In this document: piece by piece, positions 1 to 11,200 of the stretch
Position numbering within the stretch: position 1 is the first letter of the stretch
Layout of the letters: each line of letters starts with the position of its first letter
Origin: Cavia porcellus
Lineage: Eukaryota > Chordata > Mammalia > Rodentia > Caviidae
Assembly (NCBI RefSeq): GCF_034190915.1
Contig: NW_026947627.1
Span: forward strand, 496,001 to 560,000
DNA length: 64,000 bases
Direction of reading: 5' to 3'
The notes under the pieces: model-generated
What the model saw: only the letters and a program-made list of their open reading frames with translations
Database searches by the model: none
Told to the model about the DNA's origin: nothing
Translations under genes and position numbers: made by a program

Positions 1-10
1 GATGTTTTTC

Positions 11-26
11 TCACTGCTACTAGTGA
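11..26 (+). other. Short inverted repeat in each monomer (first instance)
   Basis: TCACT at 11-15 is the reverse complement of AGTGA at 22-26, leaving a 6-base loop. Two of the major variable sites (16 and 19) are in the loop. The CACCCCT variant (T15 to C) breaks the closing pair. ACTAGT (19-24) is itself palindromic. The structure recurs in nearly every monomer. Whether it forms or binds a protein is unknown. Confidence 0.55.
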
Positions 27-40
27 ATCTAATGTAACAC

Positions 41-51
41 ACACCCATACA
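41..51 (+). other. ACACCCATACA motif in nearly every monomer (first instance)
   Basis: This 11-mer matches the first eleven positions of the binding site known for budding-yeast Rap1 (ACACCC followed by RYACA). The next base is A here rather than the usual pyrimidine. It is lost in the AGCCCTA variants. The resemblance is seen directly; any binding is speculative because the host is unknown. Confidence 0.4.
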
Positions 52-1072
52 ATGCACACCACCCCGTGATGTTTTTCTCACTCCTACTAGTGAATGTAAT
101 GTAACACACACCCATACAAGGCGCACCACCCCGTGATGTTTTTCTCACTCCTACTAGTGAATGTAATGTAACACACACCCATACAATGCGCACCACCCCG
201 TGATGTTTTTCTCACTCCTACTAGTGATTCTAATGTAACACACACCCGTACAATGCGCACCACCCCGTGATGTTTTTCTCACTCCTACTAGTGAATCTAA
301 TGTAACACACACCCATACAATGCACACCACCCCGTGATGTTTTTCTCACTCCTACTAGTGAATCTAATGTAACACACACCCATAGAATGCGCACCACCCC
401 GTGATGTTTTTCTCACTCCCACTAGTGAATGTAATGTAACACACACCCATACAATGCGCACCACCCCGTGATGTTTTTATCACTGCTACTAGTGTATGTA
501 ATGTAACACACACCCATACAATGCGCACCACCCCGTGATGTTTTTCTCAGTGCTACTAGTGAATCTAATGTAACACACACCCATACAATGCGCACCACCC
601 CGTGATGTTTTTCTCACTGCTACTAGTGAATCTAATGTAACACACACCCATACAATGCGCACCACCCCGTGATGTTTTTCTCACTGCTACTAGTGAATCT
701 AATGTAACACACACCCATACGATGCGCACAACCCCGTGATGTTTTTCTCACTGCTACTAGTGAATGTAATGTAACCCACACCCATACGATGCGCACCACC
801 CCGTGATGTCTTTCTCACTGCTACTAGTGAATGTAATGTAACACACACCCATACAATGCGCACCACCCAGTGATGTTTTTCTCACTGCTACTAGTGAATG
901 TAATGTAACACACACCCACACAATGCGCACCACCCCGTGATGTTTTTCTCACTGCTACTAGTGAATGTAATGTAACACACACCCATACAATGCGCACCAC
1001 CCCGTGATGTTTTTCTCACTGCTACTAGTGAATGTAATGTAATACACACCCATACAATGCGCACCACCCCGT

Positions 1073-1138
1073 GATGTTTTTCTCACTCCTACTAGTGAAT
1101 CTAATGTACACACACCCATACAATGCGCACCACCCCGT
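1073..1138 (+). repeat. 66-bp monomer class a: one A lost from TAAC
   Basis: TGTAACAC has become TGTACAC (position 36/37). Other members are at 19601-19666 and 24021-24086, at the equivalent place in A2 and A3. The deletion therefore arose once and was copied with block A. Confidence 0.92.
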
Positions 1139-2612
1139 GATGTTTTTCTCACTCCTACTAGTGAATCTAATGTAACACACACCCATACAATGCGCACCAC
1201 CCCGTGATGTTTTTCTCACTCCTACTAGAGAATGTAATGTAACACACACGCATACAATGCGCACCACCCCGTGATGTTTTTCTCACTCCTACTAGTGAAT
1301 GTAATGTAACACACACCCATACAATGCGCACCACCCCGTGATGTTTATCTCACTCCTACTAGTGAATGTAATGTAACACACACCCATACAATGCGCACCA
1401 CCCCGTGATGTTTTTCTCACTCCTACTAGTGTATGTATTGTAACACACACCCATACAATGCGCACCACCCCGTGATGTTTTTCTCACTCCTACTAGTGAA
1501 TGTAATGTAACACACACCCATACAATTCGCACCACCCCGTGATGTTTTTCTCACTCCTACTAGTGAATGTAATGTAACACACACCGATACAATGCGCACC
1601 ACCCCGTGATGTTTTTCTCACTCCTACTAGTGAATCTAATGTAACACACACCCATACAATGCACACCACCCCGTGATGTTTTTCTCACTGCTACTAGTGA
1701 ATCTAATGTAACACACACCCATACAATGCGCACCACCCCGTGATGTTTTTCTCACTGCTACTAGTGAATCTAATGTAACACACACCCATACAATGCGCAC
1801 CACCCCGTGATGTTTTTCTCACTGCTACTAGTGAATCTAACGTAACACACACCCATACAATGCTCACCACCCCGTGATGTTTTTCTCACTGCTACTAGTG
1901 AATCTAATGTAACACACACCCATATAATGCACACCACCCCGTGATGTTTTTCTCACTCCTACTAGTGAATGTAATGTAACACACACCCATACAAGGCGCA
2001 CCACCCCGTGATGTTTTTCTCACTCCTACTAGTGAATGTAATGTAACACACACCCATACAATGCGCACCACCCAGTGATGTTTTTCTCACTCCTACTAGT
2101 GAATCTAATGTAACACACACCCATACAATGCGCACCACCCCGTGATGTTTTTCTCACTCCTACTAGTGAATCTAATGTAACACACACCCATACAATGCAC
2201 ACCACCCCGTGATGTTTTTCTCACTCCTACTAGTGAATCTAATGTAACACACACCCATACAATGCGCACCACCCCGTGATGTTTTTCTCACTCCTACTAG
2301 TGAATGTAATTTAACACACACCCATACAATGCGCACCACCCCGTGATGTTTTTCTCACTCCTACTGGTGAATGTAATGTAACACACACTCATACAAGGCG
2401 CACCACCCCGTGATGTTTTTCTCACTCCTACTAGTGAATCTAATGTAACACACACCCATACAAGGCGCACCACCCCGTGATGTTTTTCTAACTCCTACTA
2501 TTGAATGTAATGTAACACACACCCATACAAGGCGCACCACCCCGTGATGTTTTTCTCACTCCTACTAGTGAATGTAATGTAACACACACCCATACAAGGC
2601 GCACCACCCCGT

Positions 2613-2678
2613 GATGTTTTTCTCACTCCTACTAGTGAATCTAATGTAACACACACCCATACAAGGCGCACACCCCGT
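2613..2678 (+). repeat. 66-bp monomer class b: one C lost near position 60
   Basis: GCGCACCACC reads GCGCACACC. Eleven members are present: 2613, 21141, 25561, 30250, 55745, 56682, 58957, 59760, 61834, 62369 and 63306 (starts). All are followed by a CTACTACTG monomer with AGCCCTAAAAGG, so they are copies of one event carried with the core of block A. Confidence 0.93.
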
Positions 2679-4018
2679 GATGTTTTTCTCACTGCTACTA
2701 CTGAATCTAATGTAACACACAGCCCTAAAAGGCGCACCACCCCGTGATGTATTTCTCACTGCTACTAGTGAATCTAATGTAACACACACCCATACAAGGC
2801 GCACCACCCCGTGATATTTTTCTCACTGCTACTAGTGAATCTAATGTAACACACACCCATACAAGGCGCACCACCCCGTGATGTTTTTCTCACTCCTACT
2901 AGTGAATCTAATGTAACACACACCCATACAAGGCGCACCACCCCGTGATGTTTTTCTCACTCCTACTAGTGAATGTAATGTAACACACACCCATACAAGG
3001 CGCACCACCCCGTGATGTTTTTCTCACTCCTACTAGTGAATCTAATGTAACACACACCCATACAAGGCGCACCACCCCGTGATGTTTTTCTCACTGCTAC
3101 TAGTGAATCTAATGTAACACACAGCCCTACAAGGCGCACCACACCGTGATGTTTTTCTCACTGCTACTAGTGAATCTAATGTAACACACACCCATACAAG
3201 GCGCACCACCCCGTGATGTTTTTCTCACTGCTCCTGGTGAATCTAATGTAACACACACCCATACAAGGCGCACCACCCCGTGATGTTTTTCTCAGTCCTA
3301 CTAGTGAATCTAATGTAACACACACCCATACAATGCGCACCACCGCGTGATGTTTTTCTCACTCCTACTAGTGAATCTAATGTAACACACACCCATACAA
3401 TGCGCACCACCCCGTGATGTTTTTCTCACTGCTACTAGTGAATCTAATGTAACACACACCCATACAATGCGCACCACCCCGTGATGTTTTTCTCACTGCT
3501 ACTAGTGAATCTAATGTAACACACACCCATACAATGCGCACCACCCCGTGATGTTTTTCTCACTGCTACTAGTGAATCTAATGTAACACACACCCATACA
3601 ATGCGCACCACCCCGTGATGTTTTTCTCACTCCTACTAGTGAATGTAATGTAACACACACCCATACAATGCGCACCACCCCGTGATGTTTTTCTCACTCC
3701 TACTAGTGAATGTAATGTAACACACACCCATACAATGCGCACCACCCCGTGATGTTTTTCTCACTCCTACTAGTGAATGTAATGTAACACACACCCATAC
3801 AATGCGCACCGCCCCGTGATGTTTTTCTCACTGCTACTAGTGAATCTAATGTAACACACACCCATACAATGCGCACCGCCCCGTGATGTTTTTCTCACTG
3901 CTACTAGTGAATCTAATGTAACACAAACCCATACAATGCGCACCGCCCCGTGATGTTTTTCTCACTGCTACTAGTGAATCTCATGTAACACACACCCATA
4001 CAATGCGCACCGCCCCGT

Positions 4019-4083
4019 GATGTTTCTCACTGCTACTAGTGAATCTGATGTAACACACACCCATACAATGCGCACCGCCCTGT
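4019..4083 (+). repeat. 65-bp monomer class: T5 run shortened to T3
   Basis: GATGTTTTTCTC reads GATGTTTCTC. Twelve members start at 4019, 4084, 6891, 6956, 34331, 38346, 42763, 46175, 50327, 55010, 58222 and 61099. They come as pairs in block C and singly in the right-hand units. The preceding monomer always ends in the ACCGCC form, or CCTGTG for the second of a pair. They make good phase markers for the long HOR. Confidence 0.94.
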
Positions 4084-5756
4084 GATGTTTCTCACTGCTA
4101 CTAGTGAATCTGATGTAACACACACCCATACAATGCGCACCACCCCGTGATGTTTTTCTCACTCCTGCTAGTGAATCTGATGTAACACACACCCATACAA
4201 TGCGCACCACCCCGTGATGTTTTTCTCACTGCTGCTAGTGAATGTGATGTAACACACACCCATACAATGCGCACCACCCCGTGATGTTTTTCTCACTCCT
4301 GCTAGTGAATCTAATGTAACACACACCCATACAATGCGCACCACCCCGTGATGTTTTTCTCACTCCTGCTAGTGAATCTAATGTAACACACACCCATACA
4401 ATGCGCACCACCCCGTGATGTTTTTCTCACTCCTGCTAGTGAATGTAATGTAACACACACCCATACAATGCGCACCACCCCGTGATGTTTTTCTCACTCC
4501 TGCTAGTGAATGTAATGTAACACACACCCATACAAGGCGCACCACCCCGTGATGTTTTTCTCACTCCTGCTAGTGAATGTAATGTAACACACACCCATAC
4601 AAGGCGCACCACCCCGTGATGTTTTTCTCACTCCTGCTAGTGAATGTAATGTAACACACACCCATACAAGGCGCACCACCCCGTGATGTTTTTCTCACCC
4701 CTGCTAGTGAATGTAATGTAACACACACCCATACAAGGCGCACCACCCCGTGATGTTTTTCTCACTCCTGCTAGTGAATGTAATGTAACACACACCCATA
4801 CAAGGCGCACCACCCCGTGATGTTTTTCTCACTCCTGCTAGTGAATGTAATGTAACACACACCCATACAAGGCGCACCACCCCGTGATGTTTTTCTCACC
4901 CCTGCTAGTGAATGTAATGTAACACACACCCATACAAGGCGCACCACCCCGTGATGTTTTTCTCACCCCTACTAGTGAATGTAATGTAACACACACCCAT
5001 ACAATGCGCACCACCCCGTGATGTTTTTCTCACCCCTACTAGTGAATGTAATGTAACACACACCCATACAAGGCGCACCACCCCGTGATGTTTTTCTCAC
5101 CCCTACTAGTGAATGTAATGTAACACACACCCATACATGGCGCACCACCCCGTGATGTTTTTCTCACTCCTACTAGTGAATGTAATGTAACACACACCCA
5201 TACAAGGCGCACCACCCCGTGATGTTTTTCTCACTCCTACTAGTGAATCTAATGTAACACACACCCATACAAGGCGCACCACCCCGTGATGTTTTTCTCA
5301 CTCCTACTAGTGAATCTAATGTAACACACACCCATACAAGGCGCACCACCCCGTGATGTTTTTCTCACTCCTACTAGTGAATCTAATGTAACACACACCC
5401 ATACAAGGCGCACCACCCCGTGATGTTTTTCTCACTCCTACTAGTGAATCTAATGTAACACACACCCATACAAGGCGCACCACCCCGTGATGTTTTTCTC
5501 ACTCCTACTAGTGAATCTAATGTAACACACACCCATACAAGGCGCACCACCCCGTGATGTTTTTCTCACTCCTACTACTGAATCTAATGTATCACACACC
5601 CATACAAGGCGCACCACCCCGTGATGTTTTTCTGACTCCTACTAGTGAATCTAATGAAACACACACCCATACAATGCGCACCACCCCGTGATGTTTTTCT
5701 CACTCCTACTAGTGAATGTAATGTAACACACACCCATACAATGCGCACCACCCCGT

Positions 5757-5818
5757 GATGTTTTTCTCACTCCTACTAGTGAATGTAACACACACCCATA
5801 CAATGCGCACCACCCCGT
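5757..5818 (+). repeat. 62-bp monomer class: one TGTAA unit lost
   Basis: TGTAATGTAA, a perfect 5-bp direct repeat present only when position 29 is G, has collapsed to TGTAA. Six members start at 5757, 8026, 11103, 13911, 32929 and 52000. Each is followed by a monomer with GATTTTCTC and GAAAGTAATG. The common neighbour indicates a single origin. Confidence 0.93.
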
Positions 5819-5952
5819 GATGATTTTCTCACTCCTACTAGTGAAAGTAATGTAACACACACCCATACAATGCGCACCACCCCGTGATGTTTTTCTCACT
5901 CCTACTAGTGAATGTAATGTAACACACACCCATACAAGGCGCACCACCCCGT

Positions 5953-8221
5953 GATGTTTTTCTCACTGCTCCTGGTGAATCTAATGTAACACACACCCAT
6001 ACAAGGCGCACCACCCATTGATGTTTTTCTCAGTCCTACTAGTGAATCTAATGTAACACACACCCATACAATGCGCACCACCGCGTGATGTTTTTCTCAC
6101 TCCTACTAGTGAATCTAATGTAACACACAGCCATACAATGCGCACCACCCCGTGATGTTTTTCTCACTGCTACTAGTGAATCTAATGTAACACACACCCA
6201 TACAATGCGCACCACCCCGTGATGTTTTTCTCACTGCTACTAGTGAATCTAATGTAACACACACCCATACAATGCGCTCCACCCCGTGATGTTTTTCTCA
6301 CTGCTACTAGTGAATCTAATGTAACACACACCCATACAATGCGCACCACCCCGTGATGTTTTTCTCACTGCTACTAGTGAATCTAATGTAACACACACCC
6401 ATACAATGCGCACCACCCCGTGATGTTTTTCTCACTGCTACTAGTGAATCTAATGTAACACACACCCATACAATGCGCACCACCCCGTGATGTTTTTCTC
6501 ACTCCTACTAGTGAATGTAATGTAACACACACCCATACAATGCGCACCACCCCGTGATGTTTTTCTCACTCCTACTAGTGAATGTAATGTAACACACACC
6601 CATACAATGCGCACCACCCCGTGATGTTTTTCTCACTCCTACTAGTGAATGTAATGTAACACACACCCATACAATGCGCACCGCCCCGTGATGTTTTTCT
6701 CACTGCTACTAGTGAATCTAATGTAACACACACCCATACAATGCGCACCGCCCCGTGATGTTTTTCTCACTGCTACTAGTGAATCTAATGTAACACAAAC
6801 CCATACAATGCGCACCGCCCCGTGATGTTTTTCTCACTGCTACTAGTGAATCTCATGTAACACACACCCATACAATGCGCACCGCCCCGTGATGTTTCTC
6901 ACTGCTACTAGTGAATCTGATGTAACACACACCCATACAATGCGCACCGCCCTGTGATGTTTCTCACTGCTACTAGTGAATCTGATGTAACACACACCCA
7001 TACAATGCGCACCACCCCGTGATGTTTTTCTCACTCCTTCTAGTGAATCTGATGTAACACACACCCATACAAAGCGCACCACCCCGTGATGTTTTTCTCA
7101 CTGCTGCTAGTGAATGTGATGTAACACACACCCATACAATGCGCACCACCCCGTGATGTTTTTCTCACTCCTGCTAGTGAATCTAATGTAACACACACCC
7201 ATACAATGCGCACCACCCCGTGATGTTTTTCTCACTCCTGCTAGTGAATCTAATGTAACACACACCCATACAATGCGCACCACCCCGTGATGTTTTTCTC
7301 ACTCCTGCTAGTGAATGTAATGTAACACACACCCATACAATGCGCACCACCCCGTGATGTTTTTCTCACTCCTGCTAGTGAATGTAATGTAACACACACC
7401 CATACAAGGCGCACCACACCGTGATGTTTTTCTCACTCCTGCTAGTGAATGTAATGTAACACACACCCATACAAGGCGCACCACCCCGTGATGTTTTTCT
7501 CACCCCTGCTCGTGAATGTAATGTAACACACACCCATACAAGGCGCACCACCTCGTGATGTTTTTCTCACCCCTGCTAGTGAATGTAATGTAACACACAC
7601 CCATACAAGGCGCACCACCCCGTGATGTTTTTCTCACTCCTGCTAGTGAATGTAATGTAACACACACCCATACAAGGCGCACCACCCCGTGATGTTTTTC
7701 TCACTCCTACTAGTGAATCTAATGTAACACACACCCATACAAGGCGCACCACCCCGTGATGTTTTTCTCACTCCTACTAGTGAATCTAATGTAACACACA
7801 CCCATACAAGGCGCACCACCCCGTGATGTTTTTCTCACTCCTACTACTGAATCTAATGTATCACACACCCATATAAGGCGCACCACCCCGTGATGTTTTT
7901 CTGACTCCTACTAGTGAATCTAATGAAACACACACCCATACAATGCGCACCACCCCGTGATGTTTTTCTCACTCCTACTAGTGAATGTAATGTAACACAC
8001 ACCCATACAATGCGCACCACCCCGTGATGTTTTTCTCACTCCTACTAGTGAATGTAACACACACCCATTCAATGCGCACCACCCCGTGATGATTTTCTCA
8101 CTCCTACTAGTGAAAGTAATGTAACACACACCCATACAATGCGCACCACCCCGTGATGTTTTTCTCACTCCTACTAGTGAATGTAATGTAACACACACCC
8201 ATACAATGCGCACCACCCCGT
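5953..8221 (+). repeat. HOR block C, copy 2 (2269 bp)
   Basis: This is a direct tandem copy of 3215-5952, with monomers gained in the GCTAC group and lost in the CTGCTAG run. It again holds two 65-bp monomers (6891-6955, 6956-7020) and a 62-bp monomer (8026-8087). Paired landmarks lie 2872 bp apart near the 65-mers and 2269 bp apart at the 62-mer. Copy number inside homogeneous runs has therefore changed since the duplication. A new private variant, CTGCTCGTG, appears in the monomer at 7490 and seeds the next domain. Confidence 0.85.
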
Positions 8222-11200
8222 GATGTTTTTCTCACTCCTACTAGTGAATGTAATGTAACACACACCCATACAATGCGCACCACCCCGTGATGTTTTTCTC
8301 ACTCCTACTAGTGAATGTAATGTAACACACACCCATACAATGCGCACCACCCCTTGATGTTTTTCTCACTCCTACTAGTGAATCTAATGTAACACACACC
8401 CATACAATGCGCACCACCCCGTGATGTTTTTCTCACTCCTACTAGTGAATCTAATGTAACACACACCCATACAATGCGCACCACCCCGTGATGTTTTTCT
8501 CACTCCTACTAGTGAATCTAATGTAACACACACCCATACAATGCGCACCACCCCGTGATGTTTTTCTCACTGCTACTAGTGAATGTAATGTAACACACAC
8601 CCATACAATGCGCACCACCCCGTGATGTTTTTCTCACTCCTACTAGTGAATGTAATGTAACACACACCCCTACAATGCGCACCACCCCGTGATGTTTTTC
8701 TCACTCCTACTAGTGAATCTAATGTAACACACACCCATACAATGCGCACCACCCGGTGATGTTTTTCTCACTCCTACTAGTGAATCTAATGTAACACACA
8801 CCCATACAATGCGCACCACCCCGTGATGTTTTTCTCACTCCTACTAGTGAATGTAATGTAACACACTCCCATACAATGCGCACCACCCCGTGATGTTTTT
8901 CTCACCCCTGCTCGTGAATGTAATGTAACACACACCCATACAAGGCGCACCACCCCGTGATGTTTTTCTCACCCCTGCTAGTGAATGTAATGTAACACAC
9001 ACCCATACAAGGCGCACCACCCCGTGATGTTTTTCTCACTCCTGCTAGTGAATGTAATGTAACACACACCCATACAAGGCGCACCACCCCGTGATGTTTT
9101 TCTCACTCCTGCTAGTGAATGTAATGTAACACACACCCATACAAGGCGCACCACCCCGTGATGTTTTTCTCACTCCTGCTAGTGAATGTAATGTAACACA
9201 CACCCATACAAGGCGCACCACCCCGTGATGTTTTTCTCACTCCTGCTAGTGAATGTAATGTAACACACACCCATACAAGGCGCACCACCCCGTGATGTTT
9301 TTCTCACCCCTGCTCGTGAATGTAATGTAACACACACCCATACAAGGCGCACCACCCCGTGATGTTTTTCTCACCCCTGCTAGTGAATGTAATGTAACAC
9401 ACACCCATACAAGGCGCACCACCCCGTGATGTTTTTCTCACTCCTGCTAGTGAATGTAATGTAACACACACCCATACAAGGCGCACCACCCCGTGATGTT
9501 TTTCTCACTCCTACTAGTGAATCTAATGTAACACACACCCATACAAGGCGCACCACCCCGTGATGTTTTTCTCACTCCTACTAGTGAATCTAATGTAACA
9601 CACACCCATACAAGGCGCACCACCCCGTGATGTTTTTCTCACTCCTACTACTGAATCTAATGTATCACACACCCATATAAGGCGCACCACCCCGTGATGT
9701 TTTTCTGACTCCTACTAGTGAATCTAATGAAACACACACCCATACAATGCGCACCACCCCGTGATGTTTTTCTCACTCCTACTAGTGAATGTAATGTAAC
9801 ACACACCCATACAATGCGCACCACCCCGTGATGTTTTTCTCACTCCTACTAGTGAATGTAATGTAACACACACCCCTACAATGCGCACCACCCCGTGATG
9901 TTTTTCTCACTCCTACTAGTGAATCTAATGTAACACACACCCATACAATGCGCACCACCCGGTGATGTTTTTCTCACTCCTACTAGTGAATCTAATGTAA
10001 CACACACCCATACAATGCGCACCACCCCGTGATGTTTTTCTCACTCCTACTAGTGAATGTAATGTAACACACTCCCATACAATGCGCACCACCCCGTGAT
10101 GTTTTTCTCACCCCTGCTCGTGAATGTAATGTAACACACACCCATACAAGGCGCACCACCCCGTGATGTTTTTCTCACCCCTGCTAGTGAATGTAATGTA
10201 ACACACACCCATACAAGGCGCACCACCCCGTGATGTTTTTCTCACTCCTGCTAGTGAATGTAATGTAACACACACCCATACAAGGCGCACCACCCCGTGA
10301 TGTTTTTCTCACTCCTGCTAGTGAATGTAATGTAACACACACCCATACAAGGCGCACCACCCCGTGATATTTTTCTCACCCCTGCTAGTGAATGTAATGT
10401 AACACACACCCATACAAGGCGCACCACCCCGTGATGTTTTTCTCACCCCTACTAGTGAATGTAATGTAACACACACCCATACAAGGCGCACCACCCCGTG
10501 ATGTTTTTCTCACTCCTGCTAGTGAATGTAATGTAACACACACCCATACAAGGCGCACCACCCCGTGATGTTTTTCTCACCCCTGCTCGTGAATGTAATG
10601 TAACACACACCCATACAAGGCGCACCACCCCGTGATGTTTTTCTCACCCCTGCTAGTGAATGTAATGTAACACACACCCATACAAGGCGCACCACCCCGT
10701 GATGTTTTTCTCACTCCTGCTAGTGAATGTAATGTAACACACACCCATACAAGGCGCACCACCCCGTGATGTTTTTCTCACTCCTACTAGTGAATCTAAT
10801 GTAACACACACCCATACAAGGCGCACCACCCCGTGATGTTTTTCTCACTCCTACTAGTGAATCTAATGTAACACACACCCATACAAGGCGCACCACCCCG
10901 TGATGTTTTTCTCACTCCTACTACTGAATCTAATGTATCACACACCCATATAAGGCGCACCACCCCGTGATGTTTTTCTGACTCCTACTAGTAAATCTAA
11001 TGAAACACACACCCATACAATGCGCACCACCCCGTGATGTTTTTCTCACTCCTACTAGTGAATGTAATGTAACACACACCCATACAATGCGCACCACCCC
11101 GTGATGTTTTTCTCACTCCTACTAGTGAATGTAACACACACCCATTCAATGCGCACCACCCCGTGATGATTTTCTCACTCCTACTAGTGAAAGTAATGTA

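Larger units (their letters stand above)
1..335 (+). repeat. Leading five monomers, left of duplicated block A1
   Basis: Five 67-bp monomers start at 1, 68, 135, 202 and 269. They do not match the monomers at the equivalent place left of block A2 (18529-18863), where GAAGCT and CATTCAAGG variants occur. The A1/A2 duplication boundary therefore lies close to 336. The monomer at 1 and the one at 269 carry TGCACACC, a loss of the first CpG. Confidence 0.8.
336..3616 (+). repeat. HOR block A, copy 1 (A1)
   Basis: This block matches 18864-22077 almost monomer for monomer at an offset of 18528. Shared private variants include CATAGAATG at 381, CCACTAG in the next monomer, a 66-bp monomer at 1073-1138, GTTTATCTC at 1340, a TAACG monomer near 1840, a 66-bp monomer at 2613-2678, and GATATTTTT at 2814. 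From 3014 it has three monomers that A2 lacks, so the offset drops by 201 to 18327. One of these three carries the private variant AGCCCTAC. The right end is approximate because A2 has two extra monomers of the same type there. Confidence 0.85.
3215..5952 (+). repeat. HOR block C, copy 1 (2738 bp)
   Basis: It starts at a monomer with CTCCTGGTG and runs until that same variant recurs at 5953. In order it contains CTCAGTCC and CCGCGTG monomers, a group with ACCGCC at the 3' end, two 65-bp monomers (4019-4083, 4084-4148), GCTGCTAG with GTGATG, a long run of CTGCTAG monomers with AAGGCGC, CACCCCT monomers, and finally a 62-bp monomer at 5757-5818. Its first 402 bp are also the end of block A1. 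The length is 41 monomers minus 9 bp, as the two 65-mers and the 62-mer predict. Confidence 0.85.

Noticed and set aside
5..9. RNA polymerase III gene or terminator (T5 in every monomer)
   Set aside because: There are no A-box or B-box promoter elements that I could recognise. The T run is just a part of the monomer, and would end any + strand Pol III transcript within one unit.
35..46. (CA)n microsatellite in each monomer
   Set aside because: The ACACACAC run is only about four units, does not vary in length between monomers, and is part of the satellite unit.
54..67. GLI/KLF-like CACCACCCC sites
   Set aside because: The match is partial and short; C-rich sequence of this kind matches such motifs by chance, and the host is unknown.
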